Positions 51,797 through 59,356 of a DNA stretch of 64,000 bases are shown piece by piece (positions within the stretch are counted from its first letter, which is position 1; every line of letters starts with the position of its first letter). Under the pieces are notes generated by a model, which was not told the DNA's origin, did no database searches, and saw only the letters and a program-made list of their open reading frames with translations. The position numbers and the translations under genes were made by a program. Location: NCBI GenBank assembly GCA_039808885.1, contig JBDHTX010000015.1, positions 1-64,000 on the forward strand, in the 5' to 3' direction. Source of the stretch: Dongia_A sp039808885 (GTDB taxonomy: Bacteria; Pseudomonadota; Alphaproteobacteria; Dongiales; Dongiaceae).

Positions 51797-54076
51797 CTAC
51801 CCTGCCTTGCTCTTGGCTTCAAAGACGCCGTCCCAGTCCTTGGGCGGCGGGCTGGCGCGGTAGGCGGCGATGCGGGCGGCGTAGAGATCGTAGAAGGCGG
51901 CAAGCCGGTCGTCGGGCAGTGCCCCCGGCAGGTCGCCCTCGGCGTCGGCGGGCAGGGCGGCCGCGGCCACCCGGCATTCCGCCAGGGCGGCCTCCGCCCC
52001 GTCCCAATCCTGGTCGCGGTAGCAGCCCAGCATCCGCTCCTGCGCCGCCGCCAGGCGCTGGAACTCCGGCCGGCCGGCGAAATCCTCGTCGCCCAGGCCG
52101 GTGAAGATGCGGATCGGCAGCAGCTTGCCCTTCACCCGCACCTGGTCGAGCTCGAGCAAAGCGAGGCTGGGAGCGCCGCTTGCCGTCTCCTCGCCGATGA
52201 CCAGGTCGACGTGGTAGGCCGGCGACAGCGCTTCCAGCCGCGAGGCGATGTTCACCGCGTCGCCCAGCACGGAATATTCCAGCCGTTGCTCCGAGCCCAT
52301 GTTGCCGACGCAGCAGATGCCGGAATTCAATCCGACGCCGGTCTTCAGCTCCACCGGCGGGCGGCTCTCCTTCGCCGCCTCGGCGGCGAAGCTCCGGTTG
52401 ATGCGCCGCAGCTCGCGCCGCATCGCATAGGCGGCGAGGATCGCCTTGCGGCTGTGGCTCGCCACGTCGATCGGCGCGTTCCAGAACGCCATGATGCAAT
52501 CGCCGATGTATTTGTCGATGAAGCCCTCGTGATCCTGGATGATCTGGGTCATCGGCGTCAGGAACGAGTTGATCAGGCCGGTCAGGGCCTGGGGATCGAG
52601 CGATTCGGAGAGCTTGGTGAAGCCGCGGATGTCGCTGAACATCAAGGTGAGCTCGCGCAGCTCGCCGCCCAGCTTCAGCTGCTCCGGATGCTGGCTGACC
52701 CGGTCGGCCAGCACTGGCGAGAGGTAGCGCGCCATCGCCGAGCGCACGTAGCGCTTCTCGCTTTCCGTGCGCAGATAGTTCACCAGCGTGCCGCCGCCGA
52801 ACATGATGATGGCGGCGAGGCTGGGATAGATCGGGTCGAACAGGAATCCCCTGGCGCTGAACTGCCACCACGAGACGGCGATGGCGGCGACGATGGCGGC
52901 CGCCAGCACGATTGCGCCGCCGATCGCGCTGCGGCGATAGAGGAATCCGAGCAGCACCAGGCCGAAGACGACGAGGAAGATCTTTTCGATGTCGTCGGCG
53001 TCGTAGGACCGCTTCAGGTACTGGTTGCCCAGGATCTGCTCCAGGATCTGCGCGTGGATCTCGACCCCCGGCATCACCGGGGCAAGCGGCGTGGCGCGGA
53101 TATCCTTCAACCCTTCGACCGTGGCGCCGAGCAGGATAATGCGCCCGGCGACCCGCGCCGGATCGAAGCGGTCCTCGAACATCTCGGCGGCGGAGAAGTA
53201 GCGTTCCGCCTTCGGGCCGGTGTCGTAGAGCAGCAGCTGGCCGCGCCCGTCGACGGGGATGATCGCCTCGCCGATGCGCATCTTGTCGATGTTGCCGTCC
53301 CGGGTCAGCTTGACCTGCGCCGTCTGGCCGCCGATGCCGACGCGCAGCGCGTCGCCGGCCAGGGTCGTGTAGAGCTCGCCGCCGATCGCCACCACCATCG
53401 GGACGCGGCGGACCACGCCGTCGGGATCGGGATCGCCGGCATGCACCTCGCCCATGCCATGGGTCGCGTCGACGAACAGCGGCAGCGGCAGGATCGCCTC
53501 CGGCGCGTTGGGCACCTGGGACGCCACCAGGGCGACCTGCTGGTCGCGATCGCCCGCCACGCCCATCACCGCGACGCTGTACGGAAAGGCGAGCTTCGGC
53601 CCGGCGGCGAGCGCGACATCGTCGGAATAGGCGAAGGCGATCACCGAGGGCGACCGTTTCAGCGCGGCGGCGAATTCCTGGTCGGGATCCGGCAGCGTGG
53701 CCAATTGCGCGCGCGCCGCGTCATAGCGCGGATCGGCCGGCAGGTTGGCGGCGAGCGCCGCGGGCGCGGTGCGGTCCGGCTCGGCGAACAGCACGTCGAA
53801 GGCGATGGCGGCCGCCCCCAGCTCGGTCAGGCGGTCGGCGATCCGGGCCAGGGTGGCGCGCGACCACGGCCATTGGCCGAACGCGTCCAGCGCGCGCTCG
53901 TCGATCGCGGCGATGGTGACTGGAATCGTGGGATCGTAGCTGCGCGGCTGCAGCCGCTGGTAGGTGTCGAAGGTGAGGTAGCGCAGCTGCTGCAACGGCA
54001 GGGGATCGGCCCAGCGGAGCGCCAGGGCGCCCGCCAGGATAGCCGCGCCCAGCACCAGATCCCAACCGCGCTTCAT
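51797..54076 (-). CDS. CHASE2-domain adenylate/guanylate cyclase
   Basis: A 759-residue membrane sensor enzyme. After one N-terminal helix, a CHASE2 extracytoplasmic domain covers about 30-370 (LRYLTFDTYQRLQPR, IAAIDERALDAFGQWPWSR). Two or three helices follow (about 375-445). A class III cyclase domain is next, with FSDIRGFTKLSE and YIGDCIMAFWNAP carrying the metal Asp and YSVLGDAVNIASRLE after them. A Trp/Asp-rich extension ends the protein. ATG 54076 is chosen over a start 33 bases upstream. It heads the operon with the nucleotide-binding antiporter. Confidence 0.92.
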   Translation of the reverse strand: MKRGWDLVLGAAILAGALALRWADPLPLQQLRYLTFDTYQRLQPRSYDPTIPVTIAAIDERALDAFGQWPWSRATLARIADRLTELGAAAIAFDVLFAEPDRTAPAALAANLPADPRYDAARAQLATLPDPDQEFAAALKRSPSVIAFAYSDDVALAAGPKLAFPYSVAVMGVAGDRDQQVALVASQVPNAPEAILPLPLFVDATHGMGEVHAGDPDPDGVVRRVPMVVAIGGELYTTLAGDALRVGIGGQTAQVKLTRDGNIDKMRIGEAIIPVDGRGQLLLYDTGPKAERYFSAAEMFEDRFDPARVAGRIILLGATVEGLKDIRATPLAPVMPGVEIHAQILEQILGNQYLKRSYDADDIEKIFLVVFGLVLLGFLYRRSAIGGAIVLAAAIVAAIAVSWWQFSARGFLFDPIYPSLAAIIMFGGGTLVNYLRTESEKRYVRSAMARYLSPVLADRVSQHPEQLKLGGELRELTLMFSDIRGFTKLSESLDPQALTGLINSFLTPMTQIIQDHEGFIDKYIGDCIMAFWNAPIDVASHSRKAILAAYAMRRELRRINRSFAAEAAKESRPPVELKTGVGLNSGICCVGNMGSEQRLEYSVLGDAVNIASRLEALSPAYHVDLVIGEETASGAPSLALLELDQVRVKGKLLPIRIFTGLGDEDFAGRPEFQRLAAAQERMLGCYRDQDWDGAEAALAECRVAAAALPADAEGDLPGALPDDRLAAFYDLYAARIAAYRASPPPKDWDGVFEAKSKAG

Positions 54077-54145
54077 CCGCTTCCCCTGATGAGGCCGGCA
54101 GACTAGCATCCCGACTCGGCGCGGAAACAGGGGGCGGGATCACAG

Positions 54146-55750
54146 ATGGCGGCGATCACCACGAGCGCGGGACTGGTGCCCAGCAGCGTCGTCTACCGCA
54201 AGCCGGCGCTCGCCGGCCGCGATGGGGTGGTGGCGGCGCAATCGCGCGACGCGGCGGCGGCCGGCGCGCGGATCCTCGCGGCCGGCGGCCATGCGGTCGA
54301 TGCCGCGGTGGCGACCAGCCTGGCGCTGGGCGCGGTGGAGCCCTGGATGAGCGGGCTGGGCGGCGGCGGCTTCGCCACCCTGTGGGACGCCAGGCGGCGG
54401 GAAATCCGCTGCCTGGATTACGGCATGATCGCGCCGGCGGCGCTCGACCCCGCCGACTATCCGCTGACCGGCAAGCCCACCAGCGAAGGCTTCTTCGGCT
54501 GGCCCGGGGTGCTCGAGGACCGCAACATCCTCGGCCCCTATTCCATCGCCGTGCCCGGCCTGGTCGCCGGCCTCGGCCTCGCGCACAAGACCTATGGCCG
54601 GCTGCCCTGGGCCGAGCTCGCCAAGCCGGCGATCGCGCTGGCCGAGCGCGGGCTGAGCCTGGACTGGTACGGCGCCCTGTCGCTGCTGGTCGAGGCCAAG
54701 GGCCTCGCCCGCTTCGATACCGCGCGCGCCACCTATCTGCCGAAGGGCCAGGTGCCGCAGCCCTTCGAGGAGGGCCAGCCGGTGTTCCTCAAGCTCGGCC
54801 GGCTGGCCGAGACCTTGAAGCAGCTCGCCGCCGAGGGACCGGACAAGTTCTATGCCGGCGGCATCGGCCAGGCGCTGGCCCGCGACCTGAACGCGCTCGG
54901 CTGCCGCCTGACCCAGGCCGACCTCATGCAATACCAGGCGCGCTTCATCGATCCGGTGGAGATCGCCTATCGCGACGCCAGGGTCTTCGCCCCGGCCGGG
55001 CTCACCGCCGGGCCGACTCTGGCCAAGGTGCTGGCCGGCTGGCAGGCGGCCTTCGCGCCGGCGCCGGGAACGGCGCCGGGTCCCGAGCACTACCGCGCCT
55101 ATGCCACCGGCCTCGACCAGGCCTATCGCGACCGCCTCGCCAACATGGGTGCGGCGACGAAGGAGCCGCGCGAGACCTGCACCAGCCATTTCTGCGTCGT
55201 CGACAAGGACGGCAACATCGTCGCCTGGACCCAGACCCTGCTGTCGCGCTTCGGCTCCTTCGTCATGTCGCCGTCGACCGGCATCATGATGAACAACGGC
55301 GTCATGTGGTTCGACCCCGTGCCGGGCAAGCCCAACTCCATGCGCCCCGGCGCGCGCCCCTTGAGCAACATGTGCCCCAGCGTGGCGCTGTCCGACCGGT
55401 TCGGCGCGGTCGGCATCGGCGCGTCCGGCGGGCGCAAGATCATGCCGGCGGTGGCGCAGGTGCTGTCCTTCCTGATCGACTTCGGCATGGACCTCGACGG
55501 CGCTTTCCATGCGCCGCGCATCGATGTGAGCGGTCCCGGCCTGGCGCTGGTCGACCGCCGCCTGGGCGATGCGACCCTGCGCGGCATCGCCGCGCACATG
55601 ACCGCCGAATTCACCGACCTGGCGCCCTATCCGGCGCAATTCGCCAATGTCAGCGCGGTGCAGGCCGTGGCCGACGGCGCGCGCCTGGGCGCCGCCGACC
55701 TGGCCTCGGCCTGGTCCGGCGCCGTGTCGCCCGATCAATTGCAGCCTTAA
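54146..55750 (+). CDS. Gamma-glutamyltranspeptidase-like Ntn hydrolase
   Basis: A 534-residue self-cleaving Ntn hydrolase of the GGT family. The new N-terminal nucleophile is probably Thr346 in CTSHFCVVDKDGN, and the oxyanion segment GASGGRKIMP is near normal. The usual DxRExAP motif, whose Arg holds the glutamate alpha-carboxylate, reads DYGMIAP (91-97), so classical glutathione hydrolysis is doubtful. There is no signal peptide, unlike periplasmic GGT. The secreted unknown gene starts 12 bases after its stop. Best described as a GGT-like amidase of unknown substrate. Confidence 0.85.
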   Translation: MAAITTSAGLVPSSVVYRKPALAGRDGVVAAQSRDAAAAGARILAAGGHAVDAAVATSLALGAVEPWMSGLGGGGFATLWDARRREIRCLDYGMIAPAALDPADYPLTGKPTSEGFFGWPGVLEDRNILGPYSIAVPGLVAGLGLAHKTYGRLPWAELAKPAIALAERGLSLDWYGALSLLVEAKGLARFDTARATYLPKGQVPQPFEEGQPVFLKLGRLAETLKQLAAEGPDKFYAGGIGQALARDLNALGCRLTQADLMQYQARFIDPVEIAYRDARVFAPAGLTAGPTLAKVLAGWQAAFAPAPGTAPGPEHYRAYATGLDQAYRDRLANMGAATKEPRETCTSHFCVVDKDGNIVAWTQTLLSRFGSFVMSPSTGIMMNNGVMWFDPVPGKPNSMRPGARPLSNMCPSVALSDRFGAVGIGASGGRKIMPAVAQVLSFLIDFGMDLDGAFHAPRIDVSGPGLALVDRRLGDATLRGIAAHMTAEFTDLAPYPAQFANVSAVQAVADGARLGAADLASAWSGAVSPDQLQP

Positions 55751-55762
55751 GAAAGCCCCGCC

Positions 55763-56683
55763 ATGACGCCCCGCCTTGCGTTGCGACTCGCCCTGCCGCT
55801 GCTCTGCCTCGCCGCGGCACCCGCTTTCGCCGACCCCATCGTCAGCGAGAGATCGACCACCGAGACCAAGATCGAGTTCCAGGATGGCGGCTACCTGATC
55901 AACACCATCAACAGGCGCCACGACGTCGCCTCCTATTTCGACGAGAGCCAGGGTCCCGGCGTGATGAAGCGCTTCCTGGTCCAGACCGAGATCGACCGGC
56001 TGACGCGCGAGGCCGACGACCAGGAGATCGACGTGCAGCACTCGATCCTGCGCGCGACGGCACGGCCCTTGACCCAGACCGGCCTCGGCGAGGTCAGCAT
56101 GCAGATCGAGACGGCGGCCGACGAGGTCGCGGTGTCCGGCCCCTATGTGGTCACCACGGTCTGGGGCTGCTGCGTCGAGCAGCCGGCGCACGAGGTCTTC
56201 AGCCTCTATTCCGGCAAGCGGCTGTTCAGCGCCACCGGCCCCGGCGATTTTGGCGACTGGCTGACCATGGGCAAGAAGGGCCCGACCTACGACCAGCGCA
56301 TCGTCGCGGCGCATTTCGCCATCACCGCGCGCGACAAGGAGGAGCTGGGCGAGGACCAGGACCGCGTCGCCATGATCACCTATGCGACCGAGGCCCAGCC
56401 GCTGCAGCGCGTGGCGCTCAGCGTGGCCGGCGGGCGCGACGGCGACCTGCCGCTGGAATGGAACACCAAGCTGCTGTGGATCACCGCCGACCAGCCGGAG
56501 GGGGTCGAGCACAATTTCATCAACCAGGATGGTGATGCGAAGACGGTCTATACCGGGATCACGCTCCGCCTGCAGCTCGACGACGCCACCCGCATCGAGA
56601 TCCCGCTCGAGGGCGACCGCCTGGTACCAGAGAAGGCCACGCTGCCCGACGGCTTCACCTTGACCGACGTGCCGCTGCAATAG
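55763..56683 (+). CDS. Secreted protein of unknown function
   Basis: A 306-residue protein with a clean signal peptide (LALPLLCLAAAPAFADP, cleavage near 23). The mature part is beta-rich and acidic, with a Cys pair in VTTVWGCCVEQPAHE and repeated Asp/Glu/Arg strands. No domain was recognised. It is co-directional with the GGT-like gene, 12 bases downstream, so it is probably made together with it. Confidence 0.8.
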   Translation: MTPRLALRLALPLLCLAAAPAFADPIVSERSTTETKIEFQDGGYLINTINRRHDVASYFDESQGPGVMKRFLVQTEIDRLTREADDQEIDVQHSILRATARPLTQTGLGEVSMQIETAADEVAVSGPYVVTTVWGCCVEQPAHEVFSLYSGKRLFSATGPGDFGDWLTMGKKGPTYDQRIVAAHFAITARDKEELGEDQDRVAMITYATEAQPLQRVALSVAGGRDGDLPLEWNTKLLWITADQPEGVEHNFINQDGDAKTVYTGITLRLQLDDATRIEIPLEGDRLVPEKATLPDGFTLTDVPLQ

Positions 56684-56698
56684 CGGATCCGCGCGCCG

Positions 56699-57154
56699 CT
56701 AAGTCACCGGGTCGTTCGGCTTCATCTCCAGGGTCAGGCCGAAATCCTTGAACCCGACCTTGCGCCAGAAGGCGATGGCTTCGGTGTTCCAGATCGCCGC
56801 CTCGAGCTGCAGCGGCTGGTCGGGCGGCAGGAAGTCGCGGCGCAGGATCGCCAGGACGGCGCGGCCGAGCCCGGCGCGGCGCTGGTCGCGGCAAATGAAG
56901 AAATGGCGCAGATAGGCGCCGCGGTCCTCCACCCGCCAGACCGCATAGCCCGCGATCCGCCCGCCGCGGCGAAAGACCAGAACCTGGTATTCGCCATCGA
57001 TCCAGCGCGCCATGCGGTCGCGCAGGGCCTCGATCGGCAGCGGATAGGGATGCGCCTCATCCTCCATCAGCTGGCGATTGAGCTCCGCCAGCTGCGGAAT
57101 GTCGGCGTCTGTGGCCGGCGTGACGGTCAGGTCGGGAATGGCGCGCGCGATCAT
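56699..57154 (-). CDS. GNAT-family N-acetyltransferase
   Basis: A 151-residue acetyltransferase. LRHFFICRDQRRAGLGRAVL is acetyl-CoA-binding motif A, and IWNTEAIAFWRKVGFKDFGLTLEM is the usual C-terminal helix-strand. The N-terminus LTVTPATDADIPQLAELNRQ is typical. It is convergent with the secreted unknown gene. The acceptor substrate is unknown. Confidence 0.88.
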   Translation of the reverse strand: MIARAIPDLTVTPATDADIPQLAELNRQLMEDEAHPYPLPIEALRDRMARWIDGEYQVLVFRRGGRIAGYAVWRVEDRGAYLRHFFICRDQRRAGLGRAVLAILRRDFLPPDQPLQLEAAIWNTEAIAFWRKVGFKDFGLTLEMKPNDPVT

Positions 57155-57238
57155 CGCCTCACGCTACGCGATGGGCCGGCGCGATGAAAGACGCGGCGAT
57201 GAGATATGCGGAGACAGCCGGAGGAAGCGCGACGCGGA

Positions 57239-57421
57239 TCAGGCGTCGTTGGCGAAGACCTTGACCAGGCGCAGGGCGCCGACGCCGCGCGTCACGCGCT
57301 TCAGGCTGCGCCGCGACCACAGATCCGCCCACAGGCGCAAAGGCAGCACGGCGAACATGCTGGCCGGGACCGGCGGCATGTGACGCGGCGAAGGCGTGGT
57401 GCGGGACTGGAAGCGCTGCAT
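57239..57421 (-). CDS. Possible 60-residue basic protein
   Basis: ATG 57421, with GGGAG eleven bases upstream, would encode a short basic protein with a hydrophobic middle (SMFAVLPLRLWADLW) and a basic end. No family was recognised. The hydrophobic pattern is mildly persuasive, but short frames in GC-rich DNA are often spurious. Confidence 0.3.
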   Translation of the reverse strand: MQRFQSRTTPSPRHMPPVPASMFAVLPLRLWADLWSRRSLKRVTRGVGALRLVKVFANDA

Positions 57422-57808
57422 CTCTTTTTTGCTCCCGGCCCGGCGCGATGTCGCGGGGGGCCGCCTGACCTGGTGAAAAGCACGCCGGCGGGCCGTTGGG
57501 GACGGGGTTGGCCCGCCGGCGCGGCGTCTGAGCGCCCCATCTGGAACTACGTTCCGGGTGGGATCCGGACGCCAAAGCAATCGCAAAATTAGGGGTTAGG
57601 GATTAACCCGCAGCGTGGCGTTGGGGGACGTCGCCGCTGCACTGACAGATGTAATCCTCATTGCGCGAAAAGCCTGTGACGACCCGCACAGAGCCCGGCA
57701 ATGAATCGGTGACGGCGACAAGTTGCTGCAAATGCTGGGTATTTCTGACACCCTGGAAGGTGCGCGACGGGTCGAAACCGTGCCCGCCGTGCGCTGCATC
57801 ACAGTGTT
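57422..57808. other. 387-bp stretch with a hairpin and ambiguous short frames
   Basis: A 12-bp hairpin occupies 57483-57521. From 57603 to 57808 the DNA is somewhat less GC-rich and several short frames are open on both strands, including a minus frame ending NEDYICQCSGDVPQRHAAG and a plus frame with CCKC and CPPC. None can be chosen over the others. Confidence 0.4.
57483..57521. repeat. 12-bp inverted repeat
   Basis: CGCCGGCGGGCC, 15 bases, GGCCCGCCGGCG. Could be a terminator-type stem for a minus transcript. Confidence 0.5.
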
Positions 57809-58696
57809 TCAGGCCACCGGCGAACCCTGGGCCAAACCCTGGGCCGCCGCCAGCGCCAGACCCTCCGCCAGCAGGGCGCCGAGCGCGCTCGCCGGAGCCG
57901 TCGCGGCCCTGACCACGCGCAAGGTGAATTCCGCCGCCGGCAGGGCCGGCAGGTTCCAGGATTGTGGCGCGACGGCGATCCCAGGCGCGACGGAGCGCCG
58001 GGTGCGCGGTGTCACCGCGAGGCCGCCGCGCACCGCCGCCAGCAGGCCGGAAAGGCTGGGGCTGGTCGCGGCGATGCGATAAGGCCGGCCGATCGCATCG
58101 AGGGCCGCGATCGCGGCGTCGCGAAAGCCGCAGGGCGGATCGAGCAGCGCCAGCGGCACGCCATCCTCCGTCGCCGCCAGGCCGCCTTCGGCGCAGAGCC
58201 ACACCATGTCGTCGCGCAGCCTTGCGCGTTCATCCGCCGCCGGCGCCTGGCGCATCGTCACCGCGAGATCCAGCGCGCCGCGCTCGAACGCCGCCGCCAG
58301 GTCGTGCGAGCGGCCGATGCGCAGGTCGAGGCGCACGCGCGGATGGGTGCGGGCGAAGACGCGCAGCAGGTCGGGCAAGGCGCCGTCGGCGAAATCCTGC
58401 GTGCAGCCGAGGGCGACGCGGCCGGCAGCCTTGACGCCCTTCAATCCCAGCCAGGCCTCGCGATGGGCGGCCAGGATGCGGCGGGCGTGGCCGACCAGTT
58501 CCTCACCGCTCGGCGTCAGGGCGCGACCACGCCCGGCGGGAACCAGCAGGGGCTCGCCCACCAGCGCTTCCAGCCGTTGCATCTGCGCGGTCACCGCCGA
58601 GGGCGAGCGCCCGACGACCGCCGCCGCCTTGGCCAGCGAGCCGCCATCGGCGAAGGCGAGGAAGGTGCGCAGCAGATCCGGGTCCAGCTGATCCAT
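57809..58696 (-). CDS. LysR-family transcriptional regulator
   Basis: A 295-residue LTTR. The N-terminal helix-turn-helix reads LLRTFLAFADGGSLAKAAAVVG then SPSAVTAQMQRLEALVG. The effector domain follows, with GRVALGCTQDFADGALPDLL. It is divergent from the tautomerase gene across an AT-rich 102-bp spacer that probably holds both promoters and its binding site, so regulation of the tautomerase is likely. Confidence 0.93.
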   Translation of the reverse strand: MDQLDPDLLRTFLAFADGGSLAKAAAVVGRSPSAVTAQMQRLEALVGEPLLVPAGRGRALTPSGEELVGHARRILAAHREAWLGLKGVKAAGRVALGCTQDFADGALPDLLRVFARTHPRVRLDLRIGRSHDLAAAFERGALDLAVTMRQAPAADERARLRDDMVWLCAEGGLAATEDGVPLALLDPPCGFRDAAIAALDAIGRPYRIAATSPSLSGLLAAVRGGLAVTPRTRRSVAPGIAVAPQSWNLPALPAAEFTLRVVRAATAPASALGALLAEGLALAAAQGLAQGSPVA

Positions 58697-58798
58697 ACTT
58701 CAATTTATGTGAATATATTATGCCAAACAATTCTATTTTTCTGATCTTTTATACCGGCCAGATTGGAGGGGCCAGTCAACCCAGCCCAGGAGGTCTCC
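58697..58798. promoter_or_regulatory. Divergent LysR/tautomerase promoter region
   Basis: AT-rich core (58699-58745) between divergent genes, containing AATTTATGTGAATATATTAT-like sequence suited to a LysR site and overlapping promoters. CAGGAGG precedes the tautomerase ATG. Confidence 0.5.
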
Positions 58799-59209
58799 AT
58801 GCCCATCATCAACGTCGCTCTCTCCGCCAAGCCGGATGCCGACCGCGCCCGCAGGCTTGCCGGCGCGATCAGCGATCTGACCCAGCGCCACCTGCGCAAG
58901 GACCCGAAGCTGACCGCCATCGCCTTCACCCATACCGACCCGGCATTCTGGTTCGCCGGCGGCCTGTCGCTGGCGGCGCAGGGCGTCGATTCCTTCTGGC
59001 TCGACATCAAGGTGGTCGACGGCACCAACACCAAGCCGGAGCTGGAGGCCTATCTGGCGGAAATCTTCGACTTGATGCGCCGCGAGTTCGGCCGCGTGCA
59101 CGAGGAGAGCTACATCCTGGTCCACGAGGTGCCGGCCGCCGCCTACGGATATGGCGGCAGGACGCAGGAGTTCAGGTTCATCGCCGGACGGCTGCAGCAG
59201 GCGGCCTGA
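58799..59209 (+). CDS. Tautomerase-superfamily protein
   Basis: A 136-residue protein of the 4-oxalocrotonate tautomerase/MIF superfamily. ATG 58799 gives MPIINVALS, placing the catalytic Pro right after the initiator Met; CAGGAGG supports this start. Length suggests two fused beta-alpha-beta units, as in the MSAD/cis-CaaD-like group. The C-terminus has YGYGGRTQEF. It is divergently paired with a LysR regulator, suggesting inducible aromatic or unsaturated acid metabolism, though no pathway genes are near. Confidence 0.88.
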   Translation: MPIINVALSAKPDADRARRLAGAISDLTQRHLRKDPKLTAIAFTHTDPAFWFAGGLSLAAQGVDSFWLDIKVVDGTNTKPELEAYLAEIFDLMRREFGRVHEESYILVHEVPAAAYGYGGRTQEFRFIAGRLQQAA

Positions 59210-59231
59210 GGCGCAATCCGATCACTTGCTT

Positions 59232-59333
59232 CGTCATGGTCGGGCTTGGCCCGACCACCCACGAGTTTCGATCTGCGAAATCGTGTCGCTGCAGGCAAAC
59301 TCGTGGGTCCTCGGGCCAAGCCCGAGGATGACG
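59232..59333. repeat. Palindromic intergenic repeat
   Basis: Outer CGTCAT/ATGACG, then TCGGGCTTGGCCCGA and TCGGGCCAAGCCCGA, then CCCACGAGTTT (59258-59268) matching AAACTCGTGGG (59298-59308). The whole unit can fold as one long hairpin between convergent genes. Confidence 0.7.
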
Positions 59334-59356
59334 AGTTGGATCAGTTGCGGGTACGC

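Noticed and set aside
49349..54106. A 1585-residue plus-strand open frame
   Set aside because: Antisense to the antiporter and cyclase genes, low-complexity Gln/His/Arg/Ala, no domain; the minus strand has full conserved domains.
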